A stretch of 64,000 bases of DNA from Caenorhabditis remanei (lineage: Eukaryota; Nematoda; Chromadorea; Rhabditida; Rhabditidae). Below the pieces are notes generated by a model. That model was not told the DNA's origin and ran no database searches. It saw nothing but the letters and a program-made list of their open reading frames with translations. The position numbers and the translations under genes were made by a program. Positions 53,478 through 64,000 of this stretch are shown one piece after another; within the stretch, counting starts at the first letter, position 1; the number at the start of each line of letters is the position of its first letter. The stretch lies in the NCBI RefSeq assembly GCF_010183535.1, contig NC_071333.1, positions 20,396,587 to 20,460,586 of the forward strand. Direction: 5' to 3'.

Positions 53478-54610
53478 TACAGTACCGGACAAAAATCTAT
53501 CAACTCCAGCTGTTTTCAGTTGAAAATGACCAATTTTGAGAGTGCGTCATGGTAATACTGATTGTCCCATCAAGTTTATTTTTAATGAATTATACAGATC
53601 AAAGGTAGATCTTCATTTTTGAAGTTGACAACCTTTTTGCACGAGCATTCCCTAGAGAGTTATGGTCAATTTTAGACGACAGCTAAAAAATCGCACTATC
53701 CTGCACTGAAAATGGTCGATTTGAGGGAGAAATTACTTTGTCGATACCAGTGTGTGCTTTCGAAATTTTTTTTTTCGAAAAACGTTGGAATCGAAAGATT
53801 TTTCGAAAATTCTTCGAAAATTTTTTTTCGAAAATTTTTCGAAAAACCCTTCGAAAAATCTTTCGAAAAATTTTTCGAAAAATTTTCGAAGAATTTTCGA
53901 AAGAAATTTTTCGAAATTTTTTCGAAGAATTTTTCGAAAATTTTTCGAAGAATTTTCGAAAAATCTTTTGAAATTTCTGGAAGTTTCTAGAAGATTCTGA
54001 AAATTTCGGAAAACATCTGGAAACAAGAATTTCGCTCATGGATGGGCATTTTAGAGTTCCGGAGCACATTTGTGTCCGCCCTCGCATAAGTTCCTTGCCA
54101 GTTGACTTGTTTATTCACTAAAAATGACTCCAATCAAAATTTTATTGGTGCAAAACGTGTCCGATAATACAAATGTGCTCCGGAACTGAAAACTGTTCAT
54201 CCATAACCGAAATCCCTGTTTCCAGATTTTTCCCTAAATTTCCGAACACCCCTCAATTTTTCGAAAATTCTTCGAAAATTTTTCGAAAAATCTTCGAAAA
54301 ATCTTCGAAAAATTTCTTTCGAAAATTCTTCGAAAAATTTTTCGAAAAATTTTTCGAAAGATTTTTCGAAGGGTTTTTCGAAAAATTTTCGAAAGAAATT
54401 TTTCGAAGACACACACTGGTCGATACGTAACTTGTGCTCGTACAAAAAAGTTGTCAACTACAAAAATGAAGATCTGTACATTTAAAAAATGTTCAAAAAA
54501 AAAAAAAATCTACTTGATGGGCCAATCAGTATTACCATGACCACACTCTCAAAGTTTGTCATTTTCAACTGAAAACAGCTAAAGTTGATAGCTTTTTGTC
54601 TGGTACTGTA
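53478..54610. mobile_element. TA-flanked palindromic MITE, copy 2, carrying a nested insertion
   Basis: Ends TACAGTACCGGACAAAAATC and its inverted partner TTTTTGTCTGGTACTGTA. Arms match copy 1 (GTCATGGTAATACTGATTGT at 53566; CAATCAGTATTACCATGACC at 54523). The middle is interrupted by 53747-54419. Confidence 0.85.
53747..54419. mobile_element. Foldback element with TTCGAA-rich arms, nested in the MITE
   Basis: It begins CCAGTGTGTGC and ends GACACACACTGG (inverted ends), flanked by TCGATA on both sides (53741-53746 and 54420-54425). Copy 1 of the host MITE has a single related site there (GACGATATGTAACTTG), so TCGATA looks like a target duplication. Both arms consist of TTCGAAAAATTTTTCGAAAA-type repeats, and inner parts mirror each other (GTGCTCCGGAACT at 54174 against AGTTCCGGAGCAC at 54056). 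Frames inside, rich in F, S, K, R and E, come from the repeat. Confidence 0.85.
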
Positions 54611-54614
54611 GTTT

Positions 54615-55390
54615 CGAACATTCTGAATACAATGAAACTGAAATAAACACTGAATGAAGTGACAACAGTGCAAAATGTTGCGGAGCAAGTTTCAGACTAG
54701 TTTTGTGAGCTCCCCAGCAGGAATAGGGTAAAATATTTTGATACCATCGTATTCAGAATAGTCAAACTACCAATGAGTCAGTTTTCAGCAAATTCTCAGA
54801 CATTTTCTGAAAGTACTTCCCTAGTTAGTTGCAAATACCACAGTAGTAATTAGTTGCAAAATGCTCCAAAGCCAAAACATCTGAAAGTGACACATAGACG
54901 CCAGTCCCTAACTCTCACTAACAGCATTTCTGCTGTTTAATCAAATTGAAATAACTGAAAATGAGGAATGAAACAAGACAATTTTTGAAGCATTTCATCT
55001 GAACCCGTGTCTTCGAAAAACAAAATATATACACATAGATCGACAAAATTTTGCCATGGTTTGTGACAGTACTTTTCAGGATGTTGATTTTTTCTCTTAA
55101 ACTGAAACAGATGTTTTTGTTAGATCAGAAAACTTGAGAAACAGTAACACTGGCATCATTATACAACAATTCATTCGTTTTCCAAAAAAAAAAATTACAC
55201 AAAAAAATTTAATCACGAGTAGCCATTGATTCCAGAAAGATCTTTTGGAGGCTGAAAAAATAATCATTCTTAACAGGAATATGGAAAATCTGTTTTTAGC
55301 TCATACATTGACGTTGTTTAATCAAAACTACATTATGATAACTTTATTTAAGAAAAAAGTTAGACTTACACAGATTTCTTCAATTTCCTA
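54615..55390. other. Intergenic, no supported gene
   Basis: AT-rich sequence without an exon series. It is the 3' flank of the following minus-strand small-exon gene. Confidence 0.4.
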
Positions 55391-55398
55391 AGACACCT

Positions 55399-55912
55399 CT
55401 AGTGGTCCACAGTTCCAAGTTTATCTGAAAAAAAGAGAGCGTATTGAATTTCTTAGATTTTAAAACCTACCCATCTCTACTTCCCTAACGATAGACCTTT
55501 TTTGTGTTCCGACGGTCCCAGTTTTGCTACGACTGTTTCCTTTTTTCTGAAAATATAGAATTGTTGTCATTATTATTTATCGGGTATATCAAAACGAAGA
55601 ATGAAATTCAAACTCACTTTCCCAATTCTATCCAAACTGTCATCCATGTGTTTGGGATCGATTTTGCTGAAATATTAAATAAATAAAACTGAAGAACAGC
55701 TTTTTAAGGTTCAACATACCTCTGACGTCGGTGAGTGAATTCCATGGAGTGGGAAAGATATGACTCTGAAAAATTGGTATATTAAAATATTTTTAGCTAG
55801 TTTTTTTTGTTCATTTTTAGAAACTTTTGAAATTCCGACTCACCGAATTCTTGGCGAAGCTGACATGTCCGTTTGATATCTTTGCACATACATCGTGGGA
55901 AGTTTCATTTCT
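55399..55912 (-). CDS. Small-exon gene, unknown protein, two frames open
   Basis: Exons (minus): 55912-55844, 55765-55719, 55666-55618, 55546-55471, then 55424 onward. One frame starts with ATG near 55906 (M-K-L-P-T-M-Y-V-Q-R-Y-Q-T-D-M-S-A-S-P) and ends with TAG inside the fourth exon, 76 residues (... K-L-G-P-S-E-H-K-K-G-L-S-L-G-K). The other frame has no ATG but stays open through all five exons to TAG at 55399 (R-N-E-T-S-H-D-V-C-A-K ... K-I-D-P-K-H-M-D-D-S-L-D-R-I-G-K ... L-G-T-V-D-H). Splice phases fit both. I favour the ATG-started frame, but cannot decide. Family unknown. An exon at 56040-55980 precedes it out of phase, perhaps leader. Confidence 0.45.
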
Positions 55913-56049
55913 CTAAAATATGCTGGTTTCTGGTAAAATAGCTGTTTCAAATAACTCAATTTGAGATTCTGTAACTCACAGGTTTTCTCCTTCAACTTTT
56001 TACTCAACGAAAACCAATAACTACTCCAGAAGTTGAATTTCTGGAAAAA

Positions 56050-57340
56050 TTCAATGATTTATTTAACAAATCCATTAGCTCACCAGTTGAACTTCGTCCA
56101 TATTTTTTATAATTCACAACCTGGCTTGAAAACTGGATGCTCGTTCATCTTGACTTCCGTATTGCAAGTAGTCCTTTGTGTTCAATTTTTGCTAGCATCC
56201 AAACTTCACCAAATTGAAACCAATAACAATTTCAGAAATTAACAATTCTGGAAAAAGTCAATGAATTATTGTACAGATTTGTTAACTTACCTATCTTACA
56301 TAATCTACTTTTTTTTAATTCACAAAAAATCAAATTACAAAACAACTATATAGGCGGCGACACAAGCTGCCAGTCTGCAATAAGAAAATTATAACTTCTA
56401 GAATGAATCAGTTCAAACCTACATAGTTTCCAATAATATAGATTAAAAAATAACTTCATTCTAAAAAATCACATTTACAAAAAAGGAAAGGAAGATACAA
56501 ACTCAGCCAACTGCTACATAGAGGAATAAAGAGTGAAAATGAAAGGGAAGGGACGCAATTCGGTTCTATTTGAAAATAGAAAGACGACAGACCCAGAGAA
56601 ACAGAGAAAAGTGTTTAGTTTCTTTTTTCAGGAGATGAGTCAAATGGAAAGCGCAGTTGCGTTATTACCCGATAAGAACGGAACATCTCTCAAATATGAT
56701 AGTGAATGATTTCAGAGACTGTATATATTCAGTGTTGGGTTATGTTTTTTCTCTAATATCCGGAAAAACTTGATGAAATGTTCAATTTCTGAAATATATG
56801 CTCCTAGAAACCAATAGTAACTTATGTTAGCAAAATCCTATTTCATATCATGCCCGTCGTCTGCCAACTCAAATTGGTCATCCTGGAAACTTGAGAACAT
56901 CTGAAAATAAGAAACAAGACAATTTCAAATAATTCAATTTTATTGGATTCGAACAGAAACGTATTTATAACTCCAGTATTTCTCCTTATTGTTGTTTTGC
57001 AACACCGTAAAACTTAATGCTGCACAACTGTTATTCTGTGAAATGGAGCTATTAAAAACTAAAAAAAAGTGATATTTTTGTCTTTAATGATTCAAAACCA
57101 CTAGCATTATTTTTCGAATTACGGTTTACTGGTATCATTTTTATTTTTCAGAAAGCGATATTTTCAGTTGTAAGATCACGGAGAGTAAATCCGCAGCGCA
57201 AAAACTTTAAAAGTCTGAAGATCTGGAATTTCTTCAAGTATTTCCTTTTGAAATCTAATAAAAAGCAGAATTAGAGCACGGTTTTTTACTTAACAACTAT
57301 TTATTCAACAAAATAAATTTAATAATAAAAAGTAAATTAA
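56050..57340 (-). other. Further small exon-like pieces and intergenic sequence
   Basis: A last-exon-like piece after CTTATTTTCAG (start about 56902) reads M-F-S-S-F-Q-D-D-Q-F-E-L-A-D-D-G-H-D-M-K then stop. It recalls the acidic last exon of the next gene (D-V-P-T-T-P-D-D-S-G-W). Sequence at 56090-56230 resembles the 55980-56040 exon (C-A-A-T-T-T-G-G-T / T-T-A-T-T-G-G-T-T-T). 57000-57340 is AT-rich and unassigned. Confidence 0.3.
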
Positions 57341-57351
57341 CAAATAAATTA

Positions 57352-57786
57352 TTATCTATGACCCCATCCGCTGTCATCTGGTGTGGTGGGAACATCCTGA
57401 AAGAGGTTTTTACAGTTTCAGTTTTTAATAGTGAGATAGTTGATTTTTTCATTTCGACTAAATTCTTATCACAATAACTCACCCAGTAATTTCTGGCCGC
57501 TTCTAACTCAAAATTCTTTTTTCCATCATTTTTGCAACGGTTCCGACTGAAAAAATAAAAGTCTAGAACTGAAAATTTTATAACAAATATATTACTCACC
57601 ACAATGCTGCCATCTTTCCAAAGATTCCCAGTACAGCTTGAATTGTCCGGCTGTTCTTCTGAAAAATAGGTAAATTAGCTACTTTAAATGACCAATGAGA
57701 TGAATACTTACAAAAACAAGAAATGGAGGATTCCGATGAGCGATGGCGATCTGCTGTTTTAGCCGGTCTCTGGCAACATCATGGAT
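57352..57786 (-). CDS. Four in-phase terminal exons, unknown small protein
   Basis: Exons (minus) 57786-57712, 57658-57600, 57546-57483 and 57396-57352 are 75, 59, 64 and 45 nt and join without stops: I-H-D-V-A-R-D-R-L-K-Q-Q-I-A-I-A-H-R; K-N-S-R-T-I-Q-A-V-L-G-I-F-G-K-M; R-N-R-C-K-N-D-G-K-K-N-F-E-L-E-A-A-R-N-Y-W; D-V-P-T-T-P-D-D-S-G-W-G-H-R and TAA. A poly-A signal AATAAA lies about 55 bp after the stop. Donors are GTAAGT or GTGAGT and acceptors TTTCAG or ACTACAG. The next upstream exon (57994) is not in phase, so the start is unknown. No family recognised. Confidence 0.55.
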
Positions 57787-57928
57787 CTGTAGTTTCAGAA
57801 CATTAACATCCTGTATTATTAAGAAACATTTTCTAATCCCTACCTACATACAATACTAATGATTTTCTTTCATACAAAAAACTGAAGATTTTTCCTTAAA
57901 TATGACGTATACATAACAAAAAACTTAC

Positions 57929-58172
57929 TCACATCGATAATTCTTCATCTCCTTTTCCAAGATAGACCTCATGTGCGATTCGGGAGGTACTGACCTGAAA
58001 AATGAAATATTTCCGAGTAAATCATTATAAAACAAGTGAAACTTACATTTCTGCTAGAGCTAGTAGCAGTAACCAACAAATAATCAGCAACAATAACAAA
58101 ACGATTCAGCATTCGAAGAAAATCAGCATAGAAAAAACAACAATAAAGACGGCCAACCAGAAGGCTGTCAAC
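57929..58172 (-). CDS. Two in-phase exons upstream, unknown protein
   Basis: 58172-58047 (126 nt, one open frame: V-D-S-L-L-V-G-R-L-Y-C-C-F-F-Y-A-D-F-L-R then M-L-N-R-F-V-I-V-A) joins 57994-57933 in phase (V-S-T-S-R-I-A-H-E-V-Y-L-G-K-G-D-E-E-L-S). The end of the second exon offers two overlapping donors (GTGAGT, GTAAGT); neither joins to 57786 without a stop. It may be the 5' part of the same gene with a lesion at this junction, or a different isoform. Confidence 0.35.
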
Positions 58173-58507
58173 CTGGAAAATTGAAATTTTTTATATAACT
58201 ATACAATAAAATATAAAACTTACATTGTTGGTTAGAAATATAAAAATATATATTTTACTTCATAACTATCCAAAAAAACTAGCATTGCCATCTACAATCT
58301 ACATCAAAACGAAATACTAAACTGACTATTCCATCGCGTCGCTCTCTCCGCCATTCAGAAAAGAAAGAACATAGACGCAGACATTGAAAATGATTGTGTG
58401 GTAGGAGTTTCAAAGAACCAATGAAAAAAATTAAAGATAAGGGTGGTCCGAACATCTAGACAGACAGTGAGGCGTGAGCAACAGTGAGGCGTGAGTATTC
58501 TGAAATA

Positions 58508-58895
58508 TACAGTACCGGCAAAAAATGAATTATATCTCGCCTTTTTCAGTTAAATATGCGCAACTTCGAGAGTTTGTCGTGGGAATACTAACTGTCCCAC
58601 AAAGAGATATTTCATCGGATCGAAGAGACTAAGAATGGAACTCCATTTTTGTAGTTGACAAATTTCTTGTAAGGATGCTCCCTAGCAAGTTACATCTCGA
58701 AAAAGTAAAAAATTCTATAACTCTCTATAAAGTGTCGGCACAAAAAAGTTAACTACAAAAGCTGAGCTCTACTTTTGATCTGTTTGGTCCATAGAATACT
58801 AACCAGGTGGGTAAAATGGTTTTACTATGACGGACTTTCAAAGTTGGACATTTTTAACTGAAAAACAGCAAAATATGATATCATTTGGTACCTAC
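58508..58895. mobile_element. TA-flanked palindromic MITE, copy 3
   Basis: Left end TACAGTACCGGCAAAAAATG, right end CATTTGGTACCTA (diverged). Interior landmarks match copies 1 and 2 (TTGTAGTTGACAAATTTCTT at 58652; AAAAAAGTTAACTACAAAAG at 58762). Shorter and more decayed than the others. Confidence 0.75.
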
Positions 58896-58899
58896 GATT

Positions 58900-60150
58900 A
58901 ATTGAGGTGGAAAAACCCAAAACTTCAAAAGAAATTGGGAGCAGATCTGGATTATGTTATTGAAAAATAAAATTTTGACCTGTTGACTATTGAAGCACGA
59001 GCATACGTACTCAGATTGCAGGGAAGTTGAATCCCTTTTTAAAAAACTTGTAATAAATAACCTCGTAGAAAATTCTGAATCTCTGGATGATTTTGATTTA
59101 TTTCCTGTGACGAATCATTGGTCAACTTTTTTTCTTCGTATACTTGAGCTTTTTTTCTTTAGCAATTGAAAAATTTCAACTTCGACTGTCCCTGGAAATA
59201 TCTTTCGTAGATACACTTGGCAATTTGTTCCCCTGAATCATTTAATTGTGTAATGTTATCCTTTTTTCTTTTTTTTTGGTTTTAAAGTTCCATTCTTAAT
59301 AGTGTCGTTTCCAGTTTGTTCTCCATAACTGCCAGTGTATTCCGTGTAAACTTTCCTTTTCTCCCATTTTTTTTCAGAACCCATCACATTTCCCTTTTAT
59401 CACTTTCTCTCTCTCTCTTCTTCTCACAGAAACCACATCAACTTTCTAATAGAGACGCAGCAACATCGACTAGCCACCACAGATCAGTCCCTCTGTTCCT
59501 ACTAAAAAACGAAAAATATTCCTCGTGCCCCTCTCTCGTTCTAACACATCATTATCAAAACAGCGAGAAGCAAAGGAGCAGGAGCCGTGCCTGGCAGTGT
59601 CGGGCGGCGTCCCTCTCTCAATTTGACTGCTCCTCATTTGTCGAAGCCTCCAGGCACCACAAGAGATAGTAGGCGAGAAAGAGGTGCAGGAGACCAGAGA
59701 GCGGCCGTCGGAAAGCGAAAACGGAGAAGAGACGGGAAACGTCGTTGGCAGAGAACGCTCCGCATCGAAAAGGGCCAAGGAGAGTGTCCGTTTTGTGTGG
59801 TTCGTGAGTGCGGTGGAATATGCCTGCGGTCTCTCCGAGAGACTAGGAGGAACGAAAGAAACAAAAGGAGAATACGTCACCACTATCGACTCGAACGAGA
59901 AGAGAGAGAAATGGATGCCCCCTTCTCTTCTTATCGGAGAGTATTGAAATAGTGTAGAAGGGGGGAGAGACGCAGGGTGCCCTTTTCGCTTCGGAAGAGA
60001 AAGGGGTCTCCGTTTCATTGGAAGAGATAGTGTAGGAATTGGGACAATGAGAGAGAAAAAAGTGAGTTGACGAGACGATTGATGACAGATGCGTTGCAGG
60101 AAGAAGAACAGGAGAAAGTAGGAAAAAAGTTCAACGAAGGGGGACATGAC
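58900..60150. other. Intergenic; G+C-richer purine stretch with several open frames
   Basis: 59560-60020 is richer in G and A on + than its surroundings and open in three frames (including 225 codons on -, 59470-60147). Low stop density is explained by composition; there is no motif, no exon partner and no codon pattern that favours one frame. It could be a promoter or 5' region. Confidence 0.4.
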
Positions 60151-60504
60151 CTATTTTGATGACATTTTCGAAATGTTTTCTGAATATTGAATTAATGATA
60201 TAATGTAAGGCATGGCTTATAATTATTTAGAAAAATGAACTTCAAAATTGTGAAAAACTTATTACACTTCAAAAAATGTCCAAGATTTCATTATTATTTT
60301 AATGTCACGGCATTCTTTGTGTTATCCGGTCACGGTATACTTTCAAGATAGTTTTTCCATCACATCAATTGAATGTATGGCTTCATTTTGTAGGTAACGA
60401 ATGTTTCACACGGACCCAATCAAGATAGCTATACCGCGTTCATCAATCAGCCCGTTTGGATGCAGTTTTTCAGCGCGTGAACAACTTTATAACACAAAGA
60501 TAAT

Positions 60505-60795
60505 TAAATATAAATTTATTATTACTACATCACTTTATAAAAATGAATTTATCAACAAAAAAAACTATTTATGACAGCATAAGGTAGCCAAATTGAAACC
60601 GGCTCCTACAATTTTTAACAAAAAATTAACAAAATATACATTTAATATTACTTTACGAAAATGAGTTAATCAAAAAAAACTTTTTATGGCAGCATTAGGT
60701 AGCCAAATTGAATCCAGCTCCTACCCCATTTAATATTACTACATAAATGAAGAACTTATAATAAAAAATTTAAACTAATCATTTGATGCAGCATG
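60505..60795 (+). repeat. Tandem repeat, about 2.5 copies of a ~125-bp unit
   Basis: GGTAGCCAAATTGAAACCGG (60584) and GGTAGCCAAATTGAATCCAG (60699), each followed by CTCCTAC, mark equivalent positions, and a third partial unit ends near 60790. AT-rich, non-coding. Confidence 0.7.
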
Positions 60796-60799
60796 GGCG

Positions 60800-63700
60800 T
60801 GTCCGGCAATTATACCCAAATGGGAAACAACATCTATAATTTCTAGAAAAGAAGGTTAAAATGTAATACATCAAAAAAGTCTTAACATAAAAAGCCAAAA
60901 AAACAGAATGAACAACTTCACGCACGAGAAATTATTTTTCCTTTTTGAGACTCCGCCTTTTTTGTCAGGTGCTAAGCTCACATGTTTTTCTTTTCAGTCG
61001 TTGCCTGACTGAACAAACTAAAATCAGCTAATCCTAATACCAGATGAAATCCTTTAGAAAGCAGATCAGATGACATGGAAGGGCTCAATAAACACCTATA
61101 GGGCTTAAGAAAACTAATTGATGAAAGAGACACTTAATTGAAACACAGGATAATGGAAAGTACAGTAACCGAAACGTGATAATCTAATTAGTGACGTTTT
61201 TTGTAAAATACCTGTTATGTGATTTTGCGAAACTCAATTTTCAGCTGAAGAATTGTGTCCTGAAACTGATTTCCCACACTCTTTGAAACATCTGCTAACC
61301 TACTTTTCTTGTTTTTTCTTTTTCTCAGTTTTCTGCCGCAGCCTGCCGGAACCCTAGCTTTTGTAAAAAAACACAGGTGATTAACTATTGAGTTTAAATC
61401 AGACAAACACTGAAGCTTATCTGCGTCTTTATACAATTGGTTTATTGAGATCAACACATTATTTTCAAAATAAGGGATTATGTGAAATGTGTGGATAAGG
61501 CAGAGGTAATGGTTGATCACAAAACTGAGACAAACAGGAAGAAAATAGGAAATGAGCCGGGAAGCCGAGCCGAATCGAGTGAACGCATTGGTGATATTCC
61601 TTTTCCTACTTCTTTCTTCAACCGAGAAGAGTCTGAAATATTGGTTTATAGAGAAAAATGACGTTTGTATAAACTGTGACAAAAACGTGGTCGTGTTTTG
61701 GATTCAAATTTGAAGCAGGTGTCACCGTGGGTGAAAAAAAAACTATGACTCACTTCCGATGGTGTTGTAGTAGCTTTCATGCAGGATTTCGGGCAGCAAC
61801 TCTCCTTTTGGTCTATTTTTCAGTTGCCGGCAAGAAATTATTTTCCACACCTGGAAATAATTGCGTACATTTTTTGAATACAGAAATAGAAGTACCTTCA
61901 AATCCAACATAGGAAAACAAATCACTCCAAAGCGAAAATAAATTAGAACTCCAAAAAAATCTCAACGATGGATTACATTGTTTCAAGACGCTAACACAAA
62001 GCGTCAAGATAACATTTGTAGTTTGAAATAAGATTATTTTAAAGAATAAGATGCTAGCAAATAGAGTATGACGTGATTATACAGGGCAAGACGGATACGC
62101 TCAGAAAAGCTCCGATAAGTTACATTCTCCTCCGATATTATGCTTCTGAACCCTCCATTGAAGTTGCCAAAAAGCCAGAAAGAGCAATTTCCTGCATGAA
62201 AAGTTATATTCACAGAGTCATGCTCCCTTTTCCTTTTCCGGCGTGCCTCTTGTTTTTTTCAATGTCAATGGCTTTTTGAATAAATTATATATATGTCCAT
62301 CCATCTTATTAGTACGGCGGCTAAACTGCATTAGAGCAAGTTAAAAAACGAATACCAGTTTTTGCAAGTGAAAACAAGTTATCACAAAATTTGAAAAATC
62401 TCATTGTTATGATCCCAACACGCTTAACCCCATTGACACAAACCACGTTAAAAAAGAGAAACGGTTTATGGACAATATCAATGTGAATTAAGAGTTACAG
62501 AGATAATCGAATGGCTAGGAATTAATATAATATGAAAATGTTTTAGCAGATGTCAAACAAAAATCATCAGAATCTCAGTTATCAACAATTATCATCTGCT
62601 ACTCGATTGTCGTTTCTGTTTATGTGATTTGCGAAAAAACCCGTTTTCTTGGTTTTTTCTCGAACTTGTTTCTATATACTTCCCTTTCCGTTTGTGTTGG
62701 AAACAGTTTAGTACGTGTAACGTTTTTGCAGGAAATGAAACGGCGCGCGCGTTAGATAGGAAACACGGGATTGAAATTTGTTTATTAACGATGATCTGCA
62801 TCCGTGAAGTGTTACTTCCTATTTTGTCGATGCAAATATGAATAAGATGTTTAAAAAAAAGTTGTATTGTGTCCTCGCGTTTTTTCAGAAATTTCTACTT
62901 CAATTGTTTTTGACCAACTCTATCTGCCACTGAAATTAGATATTCATAGAATTTTTGATCAGCAAGTGACAAAAAAGAGAAAGCAGACAGTGTTTTAGTT
63001 TTGAACACATGAAAAGAAAAAGGTGTTCAAAAAGGAAAGAGATTTTCCCGTGCGTGAAGTTATTTATAATGGCTTCTTTTGCGTTGTCCGAGGAAAAAAG
63101 AAAAAATGATTTCTTGAAGCAGAAATGTAGTGTTTTTTTGTGTACATGGTTCACAACTTCTTTCATATTTCTTAATTTGTTGACAACTATTATTCACTCA
63201 AGCAACCCAGTTTTTTTTTGACGCTTTGTGCTAGTGTCTTGAAAATTTCCTTGTTTTCAATTTTTAAATATCACCTTTCAGATTCCCATCAAAATCGATT
63301 TTTTTCGCTTTGGGATAGGTGATGATCGTCTTTCAAATTGAAACGGTTGTATCATGTAAGTTCAAAGAATTCCGTTCAACTTTCTTTATTCAATATAACT
63401 ACTTCAGGGTTCATCAATTTATATTTCTTCAGACCTGTTCATAAACCTATGCTTCCCAAATCAATTAAAGTTTAAAAAAAAGTATTTTTAAAAAAATTGT
63501 TTTTCGATTTCTTATAATAAATGTATGTTAAAAACTTTGATTCACAAGAACAGTTTTTTCCAGCAGGCATTATCAAGATAATGCGTAATAATTTTCACTG
63601 CACGTTATTCTCGATTTTCTCCAATTTACCTCAATAAACACGACCAAAGTAGATTTTCTGCCTGAGCGTGTTTCGATAGCCGCTGCTAGAATAGTATGAA

Positions 63701-64000
63701 GACAAGACTTAGACGCTGGGTATGCGAAATATGAGAGAAGTGTCCCTTCATTAGGAATATTCCAAGCTAGGTGTGTCTTGAGTAACACATTTGATAATAA
63801 TTGCTTATCGTATAATAAAGGCGCATTTTTTATAGGTATATAACAGCAACAAATAGTTTTTTTAAACAAAAATGTTTCATAGATTTACGGATAGCTTTCT
63901 TAGGTCCACAGTTTTCAGGAGCTGCATAATTTTGATTGCATTTATTTTTGACGCTGAGAATTCTGTACCTCATTATGATCTTAGGCAATTTTGACTTTGC
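60800..64000. other. Intergenic, no supported gene
   Basis: Frames at 61215-61682 (minus, 155 codons), 61676-61912, 62629-62841 and 63009-63221 lack recognisable domains and in-phase neighbours. The 155-codon frame crosses a TTTCAG-like acceptor at 61632 and is the least unlikely to include a real exon. The rest is AT-rich. Confidence 0.35.

Noticed and set aside
53683..54457. Several F/S/K/R/E-rich open frames on both strands
   Set aside because: All are translations of the TTCGAA repeat arms of the foldback element.
59470..60147. 225-codon minus-strand frame and overlapping plus frames
   Set aside because: Three frames are open over the same purine-rich stretch; no domain, no exon partners and no codon bias for any one of them.
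61215..61682. 155-codon minus-strand frame
   Set aside because: No recognisable domain, hydrophobic AT-driven composition and no in-phase neighbour; at most part of an exon.

Overview
The window is AT-rich eukaryotic DNA with very short introns (about 45-250 bp), GTAAGT/GTGAGT donors and TTTCAG acceptors. Its recognisable families are typical of nematodes: FBA_2-type F-box proteins, a transthyretin-like secreted protein, small secreted lipid-binding-like proteins, and worm-type (WAGO) Argonaute pieces. I infer a Caenorhabditis-type genome, in a fast-evolving, repeat-rich, gene-poor stretch. The species cannot be fixed from the sequence alone.

Layout. 1-9.2 kb: two copies of a short multi-exon gene-like block (1-1290 and 6741-8400; only the second keeps in-phase terminal exons at 7492-7930), a TA-flanked MITE at 5790-6239 and little else. 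9.2-12.4 kb: a tandem duplication carrying two intact two-exon F-box genes (9464-10435, 11035-12009). 12.5-17.5 kb: a repeated gene-like module, a 0.93-kb element made of G/C runs (13341-14268), and a roughly 3-kb inverted-repeat structure (14486-17480). 17.9-18.7 kb: lipid-binding-like gene A. 20.3-26.2 kb: more copies of the repeated module, a tandem duplication of unknown sequence (21.66-23.28 kb), and two degenerate ribosomal protein eL21 copies on the minus strand with a damaged gene behind them. 26.7-28.0 kb: an Argonaute PIWI pseudogene. 28.1-29.3 kb: an inverted relative of the 12.5-15.3 kb block. 30.4-31.2 kb: lipid-binding-like gene B on the minus strand, preceded upstream by palindromic repeats (31.5-34.6 kb). 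38-39.9 kb: a repeated module and a second Argonaute fragment (MID and start of PIWI). 41.8-42.4 kb: a four-exon transthyretin-like gene on the minus strand. 44.0-47.3 kb: two direct repeats around a zinc-knuckle (Gag-like) gene. 48.2-49.9 kb: the inverted counterpart of the palindromic block upstream of gene B. 50.4-51.2 kb: lipid-binding-like gene C. 51.9-58.3 kb: clusters of tiny minus-strand exons, some clearly coding, plus a nested foldback transposon (53478-54610). 58.5-64 kb: one more MITE and otherwise no gene I can support.

The most coherent story is the dispersed three-gene family A/B/C. All three encode a signal peptide, have an intron at the same codon and a middle exon of exactly 78 nt, and carry a shared upstream block built around AACCGAC. 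Genes B and C also share the palindromic repeats upstream, which points to an inverted segmental duplication. The two Argonaute fragments are nearly complementary pieces of one gene plan behind the same 5' sequence. No rRNA, tRNA, CRISPR or prokaryotic feature is supported.
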